DNA from: Phycisphaerales bacterium
GTDB lineage: Bacteria; Planctomycetota; Phycisphaerae; Phycisphaerales; SM1A02
Reading direction: 5' to 3'
DNA length: 15,085 nt
NCBI GenBank assembly: GCA_018882625.1
Contig: VERO01000026.1
Location: 1-15,085 of the forward strand
Within the stretch, counting starts at the first letter, position 1, and every line of letters starts with the position of its first letter. Of this stretch, positions 1-7,694 are shown piece by piece. A program made the position numbers and the translations under genes. The notes under the pieces were generated by a model, which was given only the letters and a program-made list of their open reading frames with translations, searched no databases and had not been told where the DNA came from.

Positions 1-1197
1 GTGCTGGTGGTCACAGGATGGAAGCTCGCGAGCCCGACGCTGTTCCGCTCGATGTGGCGCGAGGGCATGGTGCAGTTCGTGCCCTTCCTCGTCACCGTGC
101 TGGCGATCGTCTTCACCGACCTCCTGGTTGGGGTCATGATGGGCATGGCCACGAGCCTGATCTTCATCCTGTGGAGCAACACGCAGCAGGGCGTCCGGGT
201 GATCGAGGAGAGGCACGTCAGCGGCGTCGTGCACCGCATCGAGCTCTCGGGGCAGACGACCTTCCTCAACCGTGCGCGGCTCGCCACCGAGCTCTCGCGC
301 TACGCCAAGGGCGATCATGTGCTGATCGATGCGCGGATGGCCGACTTCATCGACCCGGACATGCTCACCATGATCCATGAGTTCGTGAACGAGACGGCGC
401 CCCGGCGCGGGATCGACGTCAGCTGCATCGGGTTCAAGGACCGCTACCCGCGCATCACGGATCGTGTGCAGTATGTGGACGTGAGCACCCGCGAGATGCA
501 GTCGAAGCAGACGCCTGGCACGGTGCTGGGGCTCCTGAGGGAGGGCAACGAGCGGTTCGTGAGCGGAAGGCGTCTGCACCGTGACCTCGTGCGTCAGGTG
601 GAGGAGACATCATCCGGCCAGCACCCGATGGCCGCGGTGCTCAGCTGCATCGACTCGCGCGCGCCTGTGGAGCTGCTCTTCGACCTTGGCATCGGCGATG
701 TCTTCAGCGCGCGACTGGCGGGCAATGTCGCCAGCCCCAAGGCGCTGGGGAGCCTCGAGTTCGCCTGCAAGGTCGCGGGCGCGAAGCTCATTCTCGTGCT
801 CGGGCACACCCGCTGCGGAGCGGTGAAGGCGACATGCGACTTCGTCACCAAGGGGCTCGACCCCGTGCAGGCCACGGGCCTGACCAACCTTGGGGCCATC
901 ACCGACACGATCAGCGAGGCGGTGCGCATGGAGTCGAGGACGGTCAGCGGTCGCACGGCCGACAACGAGGAGTTCGTGGACCGTGTCGCTGAGATCAACG
1001 TGCGCAACACGATCCGGTGGATCCAGGCCAACAGCCCGACACTGGCGTCGATGGCGCTCAACGGCGAGATCGCCATCGTGGGCGCGATGTACGACGTCCG
1101 CTCCGGCAGGGTCGAGTTCCTGGACGGCGTCGGATTTGCCGCCGACGAGCCTGAAGCCGAGCGGATCCCGAACCGCACGCGGCCTAGCCTCGTATGA
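1..1197 (+). CDS. SulP family anion transporter, C-terminal part, fused to STAS and beta-carbonic anhydrase (5' end outside window)
   Basis: Partial gene: the window opens inside the SulP membrane domain, so the GTG at base 1 is probably not the true start. Residues about 20-60 are the last hydrophobic segments of the transporter. Residues about 65-165 fit a short STAS domain. From about residue 170 to 385 there is a beta-class carbonic anhydrase. Its zinc ligands are visible as Cys216 (in SCIDSR, with the Asp218-Arg220 dyad) and His269/Cys272 (in HTRCG). SulP proteins carry sulfate, bicarbonate or similar anions across the inner membrane. A fused carbonic anhydrase interconverts CO2 and bicarbonate at the cytoplasmic face, so bicarbonate transport or pH/carbon supply is the likely role. 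The substrate cannot be read from this fragment. It ends 29 bp before the ABC exporter gene on the same strand. Confidence 0.9.
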   Translation: MLVVTGWKLASPTLFRSMWREGMVQFVPFLVTVLAIVFTDLLVGVMMGMATSLIFILWSNTQQGVRVIEERHVSGVVHRIELSGQTTFLNRARLATELSRYAKGDHVLIDARMADFIDPDMLTMIHEFVNETAPRRGIDVSCIGFKDRYPRITDRVQYVDVSTREMQSKQTPGTVLGLLREGNERFVSGRRLHRDLVRQVEETSSGQHPMAAVLSCIDSRAPVELLFDLGIGDVFSARLAGNVASPKALGSLEFACKVAGAKLILVLGHTRCGAVKATCDFVTKGLDPVQATGLTNLGAITDTISEAVRMESRTVSGRTADNEEFVDRVAEINVRNTIRWIQANSPTLASMALNGEIAIVGAMYDVRSGRVEFLDGVGFAADEPEAERIPNRTRPSLV

Positions 1198-1226
1198 GGC
1201 GGTGATGGCACGAGAGGGCCCCCCAC

Positions 1227-3392
1227 GTGACGATCGGAGCAGGACAGCTCGGTTACGCGCCCCGGCGCGTCGGATGCGGCGAAGGCGCGAGCGCGCTGAT
1301 CGCTGAGCTGTCCCGCACGCTGGGTCTCTCCGTCTCGTCGCCGGAAGCCAGGGATGCCGTCCTGCAGGCCGCCGGCGACGAGCCGCTTGAGGCGGTGTCG
1401 CAGGCGCTCGGCACCAGTGGAGCTGTGCTCACGCCGCGCCGGATGAGGCTTGATGAGGCCGTGTGGCTCGCCGATTCGCAGCTGCCCATCGTGGTGTGGT
1501 GCCCGGGCAGCCGCGAGTGGATCGCGCTGCTGCGCCATGGGTTCTTCAGGGCGCGCGTATGGCGCAGCTCGCGGCCCGACGAGGGAGCCCAGACGATGTC
1601 GCGCGGCGAGCTCTGCAGCCTTCTGGGCGTGAGTGACCCGAGCGCCACGATCGAGGTGGGTGTGGTGCACTCGGCCATGCCCGCCGCCGCGGTCGCGGCA
1701 CCTGCAACAGGCGATGGGCACCATGAGCACGACGTGAGCCCAGTGCGCAGGGTGTTCGCGCTGATGCGGCCCGAAGTGCCGGAGCTGTGGACGATCATCA
1801 TCTTCAGCGCGATCACGGGCCTCCTGTACCTGGCGCTGCCGCTGGCGATCAACGCCTTCATCAGCAATCTGGGCTTCGGCACGACCAGCGGGCCCTTTGT
1901 GCAGGGGCTCGCCGTCATCTCCGGCGTGCTGCTCCTGTGCCTTGCGGTCGCGGGCGCGCTTCGTGGCATGCAGCATGTGGTTGCCGAGGTGATCCAGCGC
2001 CGCATCTTCGTGCGCTTGGGCACCGAGCTCTCGCACCGCCTCCCGCGCATCGACCTCGAGGCAATCGATGGCGTGCATGCGCCGGAGCTCGTCAACCGGT
2101 TCCTCGATGTGATCACGGTGCAGAAGAGCGCCTCGATGCTGCTGCTCACGGGCATCAACCTCGTGCTGAGCGCGACGATCGGCCTCACGGTGCTCGCCTT
2201 CTACCACCCGTACCTGCTCGCATTCTCGCTCGTGCTCGTGATCCTGCTCGGCCTGATCATGGCGGTCATCGGCAGGGGCGCCGTCAATACCAGCATCCAG
2301 GAATCGAGGCGCAAGTACGAGATGGTCAACTGGCTCGAGGAGATCGCCAGGCATCCGCGCGTGTTCAAGGGTCCGGGTGGCGCGGAGCTTGCGGCGGCAC
2401 GCGCCGACGATCTCGTGCGCGACTACCTCGCCTCGCGCCGCCGGCACTTCAAGGTGCTGATGCGCCAGATCTCGAGCCTGCTCGGGCTCGAGGTGCTCGC
2501 CGCGACATCGCTGCTTGCCCTCGGCGGATGGCTGGTGCTCTCGCAGCAGCTGACGATCGGCCAGCTCGTGGCTAGCGAGATCATCCTGTCGGCGATCGTC
2601 GCATCCATCTCCAAGCTCGGGAAGCAGTTCGAGGCGTGGTACGACGCCGTGGCTGCGGTGGAGAAGCTCGGCCACCTGGTCGACCTCAAGCTCGAGCGCA
2701 CGGGCGGCGAGTCGCGGACGGCCGCGCGCGAGGGGATGAGCGTGGAGGCGAAGTCGCTGGCGTATGCCCGGCTTGGCAGGCGTCCTGCGTTCGAGGGCCT
2801 CTCGTTCAGCGTCCAGCCGGGCGAGCGTGTGGCGCTGCTCGGCTCCCGCGGCATGGGCACCAGTTCGATCCTCGAGCTCATGCTGGGGATGCGCTCCCCG
2901 AGGCAGGGGGAGATCCAGATCGACGGGCTCGACGTGCAGAAGTGGGATCTCGAGGTCCTGCGGAGCCAGGCGTGCATCCTGCGCAGCACTGATCTCATCG
3001 CGGGGACCATTGCGGAGAACGTCTCGCTTGGGTCGCCGTCGGTCACGCATGCCGACGTGCAGCGCGCCGTTCAGGAGTCCGGTCTCGCGGAGTCGCTCCA
3101 CAACCTGCCGCAGGGACTCGCGACGCCGCTGACCACAGGCGGCCTGCCGCTCACGGGGCGCCAGCGGGCGAGGCTCCTGGCGGCTCGCGCGATCGCGTCG
3201 AAGCCGAGGCTGCTCCTGCTCGACGAGATCCTCGACGGTCACGAGGACACGCTCGAGTGCCTCTCGCGCGTGCTCTTCGGCACGAACCATGCGTGGACCG
3301 TCATTGTGGCCACGCGCGACCCGCGTGTCGCCGCGCGGTGCGGCAGGACCATCGAGCTGGGTGCCCACTCGCGGGAGATGTCGCATGCATGA
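1227..3392 (+). CDS. ABC exporter, fused membrane and nucleotide-binding domains, with degenerate ATPase motifs
   Basis: 721 aa, GTG start with a purine-rich GAGAGG about 10 nt upstream. Residues 1 to about 165 form an unassigned soluble N-terminal region. It may be a degenerate peptidase-like domain of the HlyB/C39-like kind, but I see no clear catalytic Cys/His pair. Residues about 185-470 are an ABC exporter membrane domain with about five or six hydrophobic helices. Residues about 505-721 are the nucleotide-binding domain. Walker B is intact (RLLLLDE, Asp666/Glu667). Walker A reads GSRGMGTSS, with Thr545 where the phosphate-binding Lys belongs. The Q-loop has Arg586 for Gln, the signature reads LTGRQ instead of LSGGQ, and the H-loop has Thr696 for His. 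With the HlyD-type adaptor immediately downstream it looks like the inner-membrane part of a type I secretion-like exporter. ATP hydrolysis by this subunit alone is doubtful. Substrate unknown. Confidence 0.88.
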   Translation: MTIGAGQLGYAPRRVGCGEGASALIAELSRTLGLSVSSPEARDAVLQAAGDEPLEAVSQALGTSGAVLTPRRMRLDEAVWLADSQLPIVVWCPGSREWIALLRHGFFRARVWRSSRPDEGAQTMSRGELCSLLGVSDPSATIEVGVVHSAMPAAAVAAPATGDGHHEHDVSPVRRVFALMRPEVPELWTIIIFSAITGLLYLALPLAINAFISNLGFGTTSGPFVQGLAVISGVLLLCLAVAGALRGMQHVVAEVIQRRIFVRLGTELSHRLPRIDLEAIDGVHAPELVNRFLDVITVQKSASMLLLTGINLVLSATIGLTVLAFYHPYLLAFSLVLVILLGLIMAVIGRGAVNTSIQESRRKYEMVNWLEEIARHPRVFKGPGGAELAAARADDLVRDYLASRRRHFKVLMRQISSLLGLEVLAATSLLALGGWLVLSQQLTIGQLVASEIILSAIVASISKLGKQFEAWYDAVAAVEKLGHLVDLKLERTGGESRTAAREGMSVEAKSLAYARLGRRPAFEGLSFSVQPGERVALLGSRGMGTSSILELMLGMRSPRQGEIQIDGLDVQKWDLEVLRSQACILRSTDLIAGTIAENVSLGSPSVTHADVQRAVQESGLAESLHNLPQGLATPLTTGGLPLTGRQRARLLAARAIASKPRLLLLDEILDGHEDTLECLSRVLFGTNHAWTVIVATRDPRVAARCGRTIELGAHSREMSHA

Positions 3393-4629
3393 GGCTCCGC
3401 TGACGCCACCGCCGATGCCGTCGATGGCCTACGTGGGGTCCATGCGGGTCACGCGCGTGCTGGCGCGAGTGCTGGCGATGCTGTCGCTCGCCGTGGTCAT
3501 CTCGCTGGCCCTCCTGCCGTGGCAGCAGTCCGTGCGCGGCACCGGGCGGGTCATCGCATTCAACCCGCTTGACCGCCGCGCGAACATCGAGGCCCCGGTC
3601 GAGGGCCGTGTGCGCAAGGTGCATGTGGTGGAGAACCAGTCGGTGAAGCAGGGCGACGTGATCGCCGAGATTCAGGACAACGATCCCAACCTCCTCGCGA
3701 ACCTGCGCATCCAGCGCGACGCTGCGGTGGCGCGGCGCGCAGCGGCCCTCCAGAGGATTGAGGACCTCGACGCCCAGATCCTCAACCAGGAGCTCGCGAA
3801 GGTGCAGGCGATCGAGGGCGCGCAGCAGCGCGTTCAGGCAGAGCAGTTCGTGTACGAGACCAATGCCATCAACGAGCGCCGCATGGTCCAGCTTGTCGAG
3901 AAGGGCGACATCTCGCAGCGGGACTACGAGCTGGCCAAGCTCGCCGCGGACAGCGCCAAGGCCAACCATGCGGCCGCCAAGGCCATCCTCGAGCGCACGG
4001 GACGCGACTACGACGCGCAGATCTCCGCCACCAAGGCGAGCCGCCGCAGCGCGGAAGGCGACGTCGCGGCCGCGGACAGGGACGTGGCCGCGGTGGACAT
4101 CCAGATCAGCAAGACCGAGCAGCAGATCGTGCTGGCGCCGCGTGACGGTATCGTCCTCAGCGTGGCGGTCACCGAGGGCGCCTACCTCGAGCCTGGCAAG
4201 CCCATCTGCGTGGTCATCCCGGACACGACCGAGCGCTATGTCGAGGCGTGGGTGGACGGCATGGACATGCCCCTGATCCGGTCACGCCGCATGCGCGATG
4301 ACGGCACCGTGCGCCCAGGAAGCCCCGTGCGACTGCAGTTCGAGGGGTGGCCGGCCATCCAGTTCGTGGGCTCGCCGAGCGTGGCTGTAGGCACCTTCGG
4401 CGGCGAGGTCGTGTCCATCGACGCGACGGACGACGGGTCGGGACGCTTCCGCGTGGTGATTGCGCATGATCCCCAGGACCGCGCGTGGCCGACCGGCCAG
4501 TTCCTGCGCCAGGGCGTGCGCGCGAAGGCGTGGGTCATGCTCGAGGTCGTGCCCGCATGGCGCGAGGTGTGGCGACAGCTCAACGGCTTCCCGCCGGTCG
4601 GCGTGGAGCTGACCGTCAAGGAGTCCTGA
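3385..4629 (+). CDS. HlyD-family periplasmic adaptor (membrane fusion protein)
   Basis: 414 aa. The ATG at 3385 lies inside the last codons of the ABC gene (8 bp overlap, ATGCATGA), so translation is probably coupled; an earlier in-frame start would overlap that gene much further. Residues about 25-45 form one transmembrane helix, leaving the rest in the periplasm. Residues about 67-97 are the first half of the lipoyl-like domain (EAPVEGRV, then QSVKQGDVIAEI). Residues about 100-245 are a long Ala/Glu/Arg-rich coiled-coil hairpin. Residues about 250-275 hold the second lipoyl half (APRDGIV...G), followed by the beta-barrel region. Such adaptors bridge an inner-membrane ABC exporter to an outer-membrane TolC-like channel. 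No TolC-like gene is in the window, so the outer component must lie elsewhere or upstream. The cargo is unknown. Confidence 0.9.
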   Translation: MHEAPLTPPPMPSMAYVGSMRVTRVLARVLAMLSLAVVISLALLPWQQSVRGTGRVIAFNPLDRRANIEAPVEGRVRKVHVVENQSVKQGDVIAEIQDNDPNLLANLRIQRDAAVARRAAALQRIEDLDAQILNQELAKVQAIEGAQQRVQAEQFVYETNAINERRMVQLVEKGDISQRDYELAKLAADSAKANHAAAKAILERTGRDYDAQISATKASRRSAEGDVAAADRDVAAVDIQISKTEQQIVLAPRDGIVLSVAVTEGAYLEPGKPICVVIPDTTERYVEAWVDGMDMPLIRSRRMRDDGTVRPGSPVRLQFEGWPAIQFVGSPSVAVGTFGGEVVSIDATDDGSGRFRVVIAHDPQDRAWPTGQFLRQGVRAKAWVMLEVVPAWREVWRQLNGFPPVGVELTVKES

Positions 4630-4677
4630 CGCAGCCGCCCTCGAGCGGACCAGTCCAGTACCCTTCGCGACCCCAAT

Positions 4678-4682
4678 GGAGA
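4678..4682 (+). promoter_or_regulatory. Ribosome binding site deciding the icd start
   Basis: GGAGA ends 5 nt before the ATG at 4688. It lies directly after the alternative ATG at 4676, so that ATG has no usable Shine-Dalgarno sequence in front of it. This favours 4688 as the start. Confidence 0.6.
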
Positions 4683-4687
4683 CCAAC

Positions 4688-6154
4688 ATGCGCATCGCGC
4701 TCGCCCACGGCGACGGCATCGGACCCGAGATCATGGACGCCACCATCGAGCTGCTGCGCGCAGCGGGATGCGCGCAGGCGATCGAGTTCGTGCCCGTGGA
4801 GATGGGCAAGTCGGTGTTCGAGAAGGGCGACTCGCGCGGGATGACCGATGCCGCGATGGCCACAGTCGAGTCGTGCGGGCTGCTGCTCAAGGGACCGATG
4901 GAGACCCCCAAGGGCGGCGGGGGCAAGTCGATCAACGTGACCGCGCGCAAGGTGTGGAACGCCTTCGCCAACCTACGCCACTTCCGCACGCTGCCTGGCG
5001 TGGCGACGCCCTACAGCGCCGCAGGAATCAGCCTCGACTTCGTCATTGTGCGCGAGAACATCGAGGACACCTACGGCGGCATCGAGCACCGGCTCTCGAG
5101 CGACGTGATGCAGTGCAAGCGGCTGATCAGCGCTCCAGGATCCGACTGCGTGCACCGCTTCGCCTTCGAGACCGCGCGGCGGCTGGGCATCACCAAGGTG
5201 CACTGCGGGCACAAGGCCAACATCATGAAGATGACCGATGGCCTCTTCCTGGAGCGCTTCCGGACCGTGGCTGCCGAGTACCCCGAGATCGAGACCGCAG
5301 ACGTGATCGTCGATGCGCTGTGCATGAACCTGGTCATGAAGCCGCAGCAGTACCGGATGATCGTGCTGCCGAACCTGCAGGGCGACATCGTGAGCGACCT
5401 CGCGGCAGGTCTCGTGGGCGGACTCGGGTTCGCGCCGAGCGCGAACATCGGCAGCCAGATCAGCATCTTCGAGGCCGTTCACGGCACGGCACCGGACATC
5501 GCGGGCAAGGGCATCGCGAACCCGTGCTCGCTGATCCTGTCCACGCTCATGCTGCTGAGGCACGTGGGCCTGGTCGGGCGCGCGGCGCGCCTCGAGAATG
5601 CGCTGCTCGCATCGCTCGAGCAGGGCGTGCGTACCGGCGACTTCGGTGACCGCTCGAAGCCGGCGCTCGGCACGATGGACTTCGCGAGGGCGGTGGCGCA
5701 GCGGCTTGGGCAACGGCCCTCCGCGATCGAGCCTGTCCGCGAAGGCGAGGACCGGCTCGTGGCCAAGCCCCCGGTCAGGCCATCGAAGCCGATCGTGCTC
5801 CGCACCATGAAGGTGGCGCAGTCCGCGATCGTCGGCGCAGACCTCTACCTCGACTCGGACCAGCCATCGGAGGCGCTGGCGCCCGCGCTCGAGTCGCTGG
5901 CGGCAGGCACGCCGTTTCGCCTCACGCTCATCTCCAACCGCGGCACGCAGGTCTGGCCAACCGGCAGCGTCTACACGGAGTGCGTGGACTACTGGCGCGC
6001 GCGATTCGAGCTCCGTCCTGGGTCCGGTCCAGCCGATCAGGGTCATGTGGTGGCGCTGCTCTCGGCAGTTGCAAAGCGCTACACGGTGTGCAGTCACGAG
6101 CTGCTGCGCACCTTCGACGGCAAGCCCGGGTACTCACTCGCCCAGGGGCAGTGA
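4688..6154 (+). CDS. icd: Isocitrate dehydrogenase, Thermus-type with C-terminal extension, probably NAD-dependent
   Basis: 488 aa from the ATG at 4688. Oxidatively decarboxylates isocitrate to 2-oxoglutarate in the TCA cycle, in the cytoplasm. The isocitrate-binding set is present: Ser81, Asn83 and Arg87 (KSINVTAR), Arg97, Arg122 (VRENIED), Tyr129 and Lys176, with the metal-binding Asp in NLQGDIVSDL. Its length and the extra domain from about residue 365 to the end (including AGTPFRL, ISNRGTQV and a C-terminal FDGKPG...AQG) match the roughly 496-aa Thermus thermophilus enzyme rather than the roughly 416-aa E. coli form. The cofactor loop reads HGTAPDIAG, with Asp270-Ile271 where NADP enzymes have Lys-Tyr. 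Asp-Ile is the pattern of NAD-dependent family members, so NAD use is inferred. It sits 58 bp after the HlyD gene without obvious functional linkage. Its 3' end overlaps the convergent hydrolase gene by 21 bp. Confidence 0.94.
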   Translation: MRIALAHGDGIGPEIMDATIELLRAAGCAQAIEFVPVEMGKSVFEKGDSRGMTDAAMATVESCGLLLKGPMETPKGGGGKSINVTARKVWNAFANLRHFRTLPGVATPYSAAGISLDFVIVRENIEDTYGGIEHRLSSDVMQCKRLISAPGSDCVHRFAFETARRLGITKVHCGHKANIMKMTDGLFLERFRTVAAEYPEIETADVIVDALCMNLVMKPQQYRMIVLPNLQGDIVSDLAAGLVGGLGFAPSANIGSQISIFEAVHGTAPDIAGKGIANPCSLILSTLMLLRHVGLVGRAARLENALLASLEQGVRTGDFGDRSKPALGTMDFARAVAQRLGQRPSAIEPVREGEDRLVAKPPVRPSKPIVLRTMKVAQSAIVGADLYLDSDQPSEALAPALESLAAGTPFRLTLISNRGTQVWPTGSVYTECVDYWRARFELRPGSGPADQGHVVALLSAVAKRYTVCSHELLRTFDGKPGYSLAQGQ

Positions 6155-6949
6155 GAGCTCCCCGCGGAGCCCGCGCACGATCACGAGCAGTATCCGTGGG
6201 TCGCGGTGCGCATCCACATGCGAGAGCTCGATTGGCGGCGTGTCGAACAGGATCGGAGCGGTGCCTGCAGGAGCGGACCGGTCGGCCCCGACGATGCTGT
6301 CGCCCTCGCGCGCGAAGCAGGTGAGCGTGTAGGTGGCGTGCGGCAGAGCGCTGTCGAGGCAGGCGAGGAACGCAGATCCCGGGCGCATGTCCTGGGTCAT
6401 GGGGCTTCCGAACGCGCCCTCGGCCATGCGCGCTCCGCCATGCGGCGTGCAGATCGTGTAGAGATGATGGATGCGCAGCATGCCCGGGCGTGTCGGTTGC
6501 GGCAGTCCACAATCGATCACGGCCGCTGGAGCCAGCGCGCAGTACCGCGCAATGAGGCCGCCCATGGAGTTCGCGACGACATCGATTGTGCAGTCCGGAT
6601 CGGCATCCCTGATCGACTGGGTTGCCGCGAGCACCCGGTCGCGGCACTGGGCCATGCTCGTGCAGTCGCCGAACTGCACCGCCACGATGTCGGTGCCCGG
6701 CCCCAGCGCCCGGCGCAACGCGCGCTCGAGGGACCGCGATGCGAAGCCGGGGTCCATGTATCCGCCGAGCACGAGGACCGGGCGGGCATGCCGAACGGGG
6801 GACTGCGCGATGACTGACAGGCGGGACGAGGCGCTGCCTGTCGACTCGGGAAACAGCGGATTCGTGAACCTCGGCCCGCACCCGCTCGAGAGCGCCAGCG
6901 TCGCGGCGACCGTGAGCCCGACTGGACCAGCCATTCCGCGCATGCACAT
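6134..6949 (-). CDS. Lipase-like alpha/beta hydrolase, putative lipoprotein
   Basis: 271 aa from the ATG at 6949; the ATG at 6943 is equally possible, and neither has a clear Shine-Dalgarno. The first 24 residues are a hydrophobic signal ending ALSSGC, a lipobox-like site with Cys24 but an unusual Ser at -3. Mature-protein features fit the triacylglycerol lipase/PGAP1-like group of alpha/beta hydrolases. There is an early V-L-V-L-G-G-Y strand-turn (oxyanion region), and the nucleophile elbow ANSMGG with Ser128, where most relatives have GHSxGG. Candidate acid and base are Asp217 (REGDSIVG) and His244 or His248 (SHVDAH). Six Cys residues follow the lipobox. Probably an exported esterase or lipase acting at the cell envelope; substrate unknown. 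Transcribed divergently from the PEP-CTERM-like gene at 7122 and convergent with icd, overlapping its last 21 bp. Confidence 0.8.
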   Translation of the reverse strand: MCMRGMAGPVGLTVAATLALSSGCGPRFTNPLFPESTGSASSRLSVIAQSPVRHARPVLVLGGYMDPGFASRSLERALRRALGPGTDIVAVQFGDCTSMAQCRDRVLAATQSIRDADPDCTIDVVANSMGGLIARYCALAPAAVIDCGLPQPTRPGMLRIHHLYTICTPHGGARMAEGAFGSPMTQDMRPGSAFLACLDSALPHATYTLTCFAREGDSIVGADRSAPAGTAPILFDTPPIELSHVDAHRDPRILLVIVRGLRGELSLPLGE

Positions 6950-7108
6950 ACGGTAACCGCGGCGATCGCCCCCGAAAGTTGCAGTGTTCCCTTTCAATCT
7001 GGGCTCGCGCGGCGCCGATTTGGCGTCACGGTTGCATGCCTGCCATTGGGCGCCCCAGCGTGCGCTTGGCCTTTCTTGCGTCCTCGGACGCCGTTCCCGT
7101 TCCGCATC

Positions 7109-7117
7109 AGGAGGTGA
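7109..7117 (+). promoter_or_regulatory. Strong ribosome binding site for the PEP-CTERM-like gene at 7122
   Basis: AGGAGGTGA is a near-perfect anti-16S complement. The AGGAGG core ends 7 nt before the in-frame GTG at 7122 and 16 nt before the ATG at 7131. It therefore selects GTG 7122 as the start. Confidence 0.7.
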
Positions 7118-7121
7118 ACTG

Positions 7122-7694
7122 GTGCACCTGATGTCATCCACTCGTGTATGCGCGCTTGCATGCGCACTGTGTGCCCGCGCAGCTGCATCTGCAAGCTTCT
7201 CCGGCGTCACCTGGACGCTCAGTCAGTGTGGCGCGGATGGCGTGCCCGGCGACTTCATGCCGCTCGGTGCCACGTACGACATGCTCGGATCGGCTGGTGT
7301 TGGCGGCACTGGATCGCTCACCTCGCAGCAGAGGCAGATCACGGGCGGCAACATCGGCGTGCGCGGCATCACTGGCTACCTCGCCACGGCAGCATTCACA
7401 GGCACCGTCTCCGTGAACTGGTCGTTCGCGAGCGACGACGATCCGCAGTACGACGCGGTCGGCTACGTCCGCAACAGCCAGTTCCTGGTGGTAGGCCATG
7501 CGGGCGGCACGTCGGGCGTGATGAACTGTGACGTGACCGCAGGGTAGACATTCGGCCTCGCGGTCATGACCTCCGACGGTACGTTCGGTGCGGGCACCGC
7601 CACCTTCACGAAGTTCTCGCACGTCCCGGCCCCGGGCGCACTGGCGCTGGTGGGCCTCGCCGGCATGGCGGGGCGTCGGCGCCGCGCGCGCTAG
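7122..7694 (+). pseudogene. PEP-CTERM-type exported protein interrupted by an in-frame TAG
   Basis: From the GTG at 7122 the frame encodes a signal peptide ending about ARAAASA, then a beta-rich domain. The frame meets TAG at 7545-7547 (codon 142). It then continues in the same frame for 48 further codons to a second TAG at 7692. The continuation begins TFGLAVMTSDG and ends in a full sorting signal, VPAPGALALVGLAGMAG plus RRRRAR. The YDxxGY...N segment and the xGxTFG...D.TFG..TAT..F stretch around the break match a recurrent family of PEP-CTERM exported proteins. In that family the position of the TAG is usually Asp, Gln or Glu. One base change (CAG or GAG to TAG) would explain it. If the stop is efficient, a 141-aa secreted protein without membrane anchor results. 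Sequencing error or readthrough are alternatives. The final stop shares CTAG with the convergent antiporter gene. Confidence 0.75.

Noticed and set aside
594..3386. A 930-codon open frame on the minus strand
   Set aside because: It lies opposite the carbonic anhydrase and ABC genes. Its product is rich in Arg, His, Asp and Ala without any domain, a typical shadow of GC-rich coding DNA.
4676..4687. Upstream ATG of icd at 4676
   Set aside because: It has no Shine-Dalgarno and adds four residues not seen in the family; GGAGA immediately after it serves the ATG at 4688.
6984..7121. N-terminal extension of the PEP-CTERM-like gene from the ATG at 6984
   Set aside because: The strong AGGAGGTGA inside it points to GTG 7122. 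The extension is Arg-rich and would bury the signal peptide.
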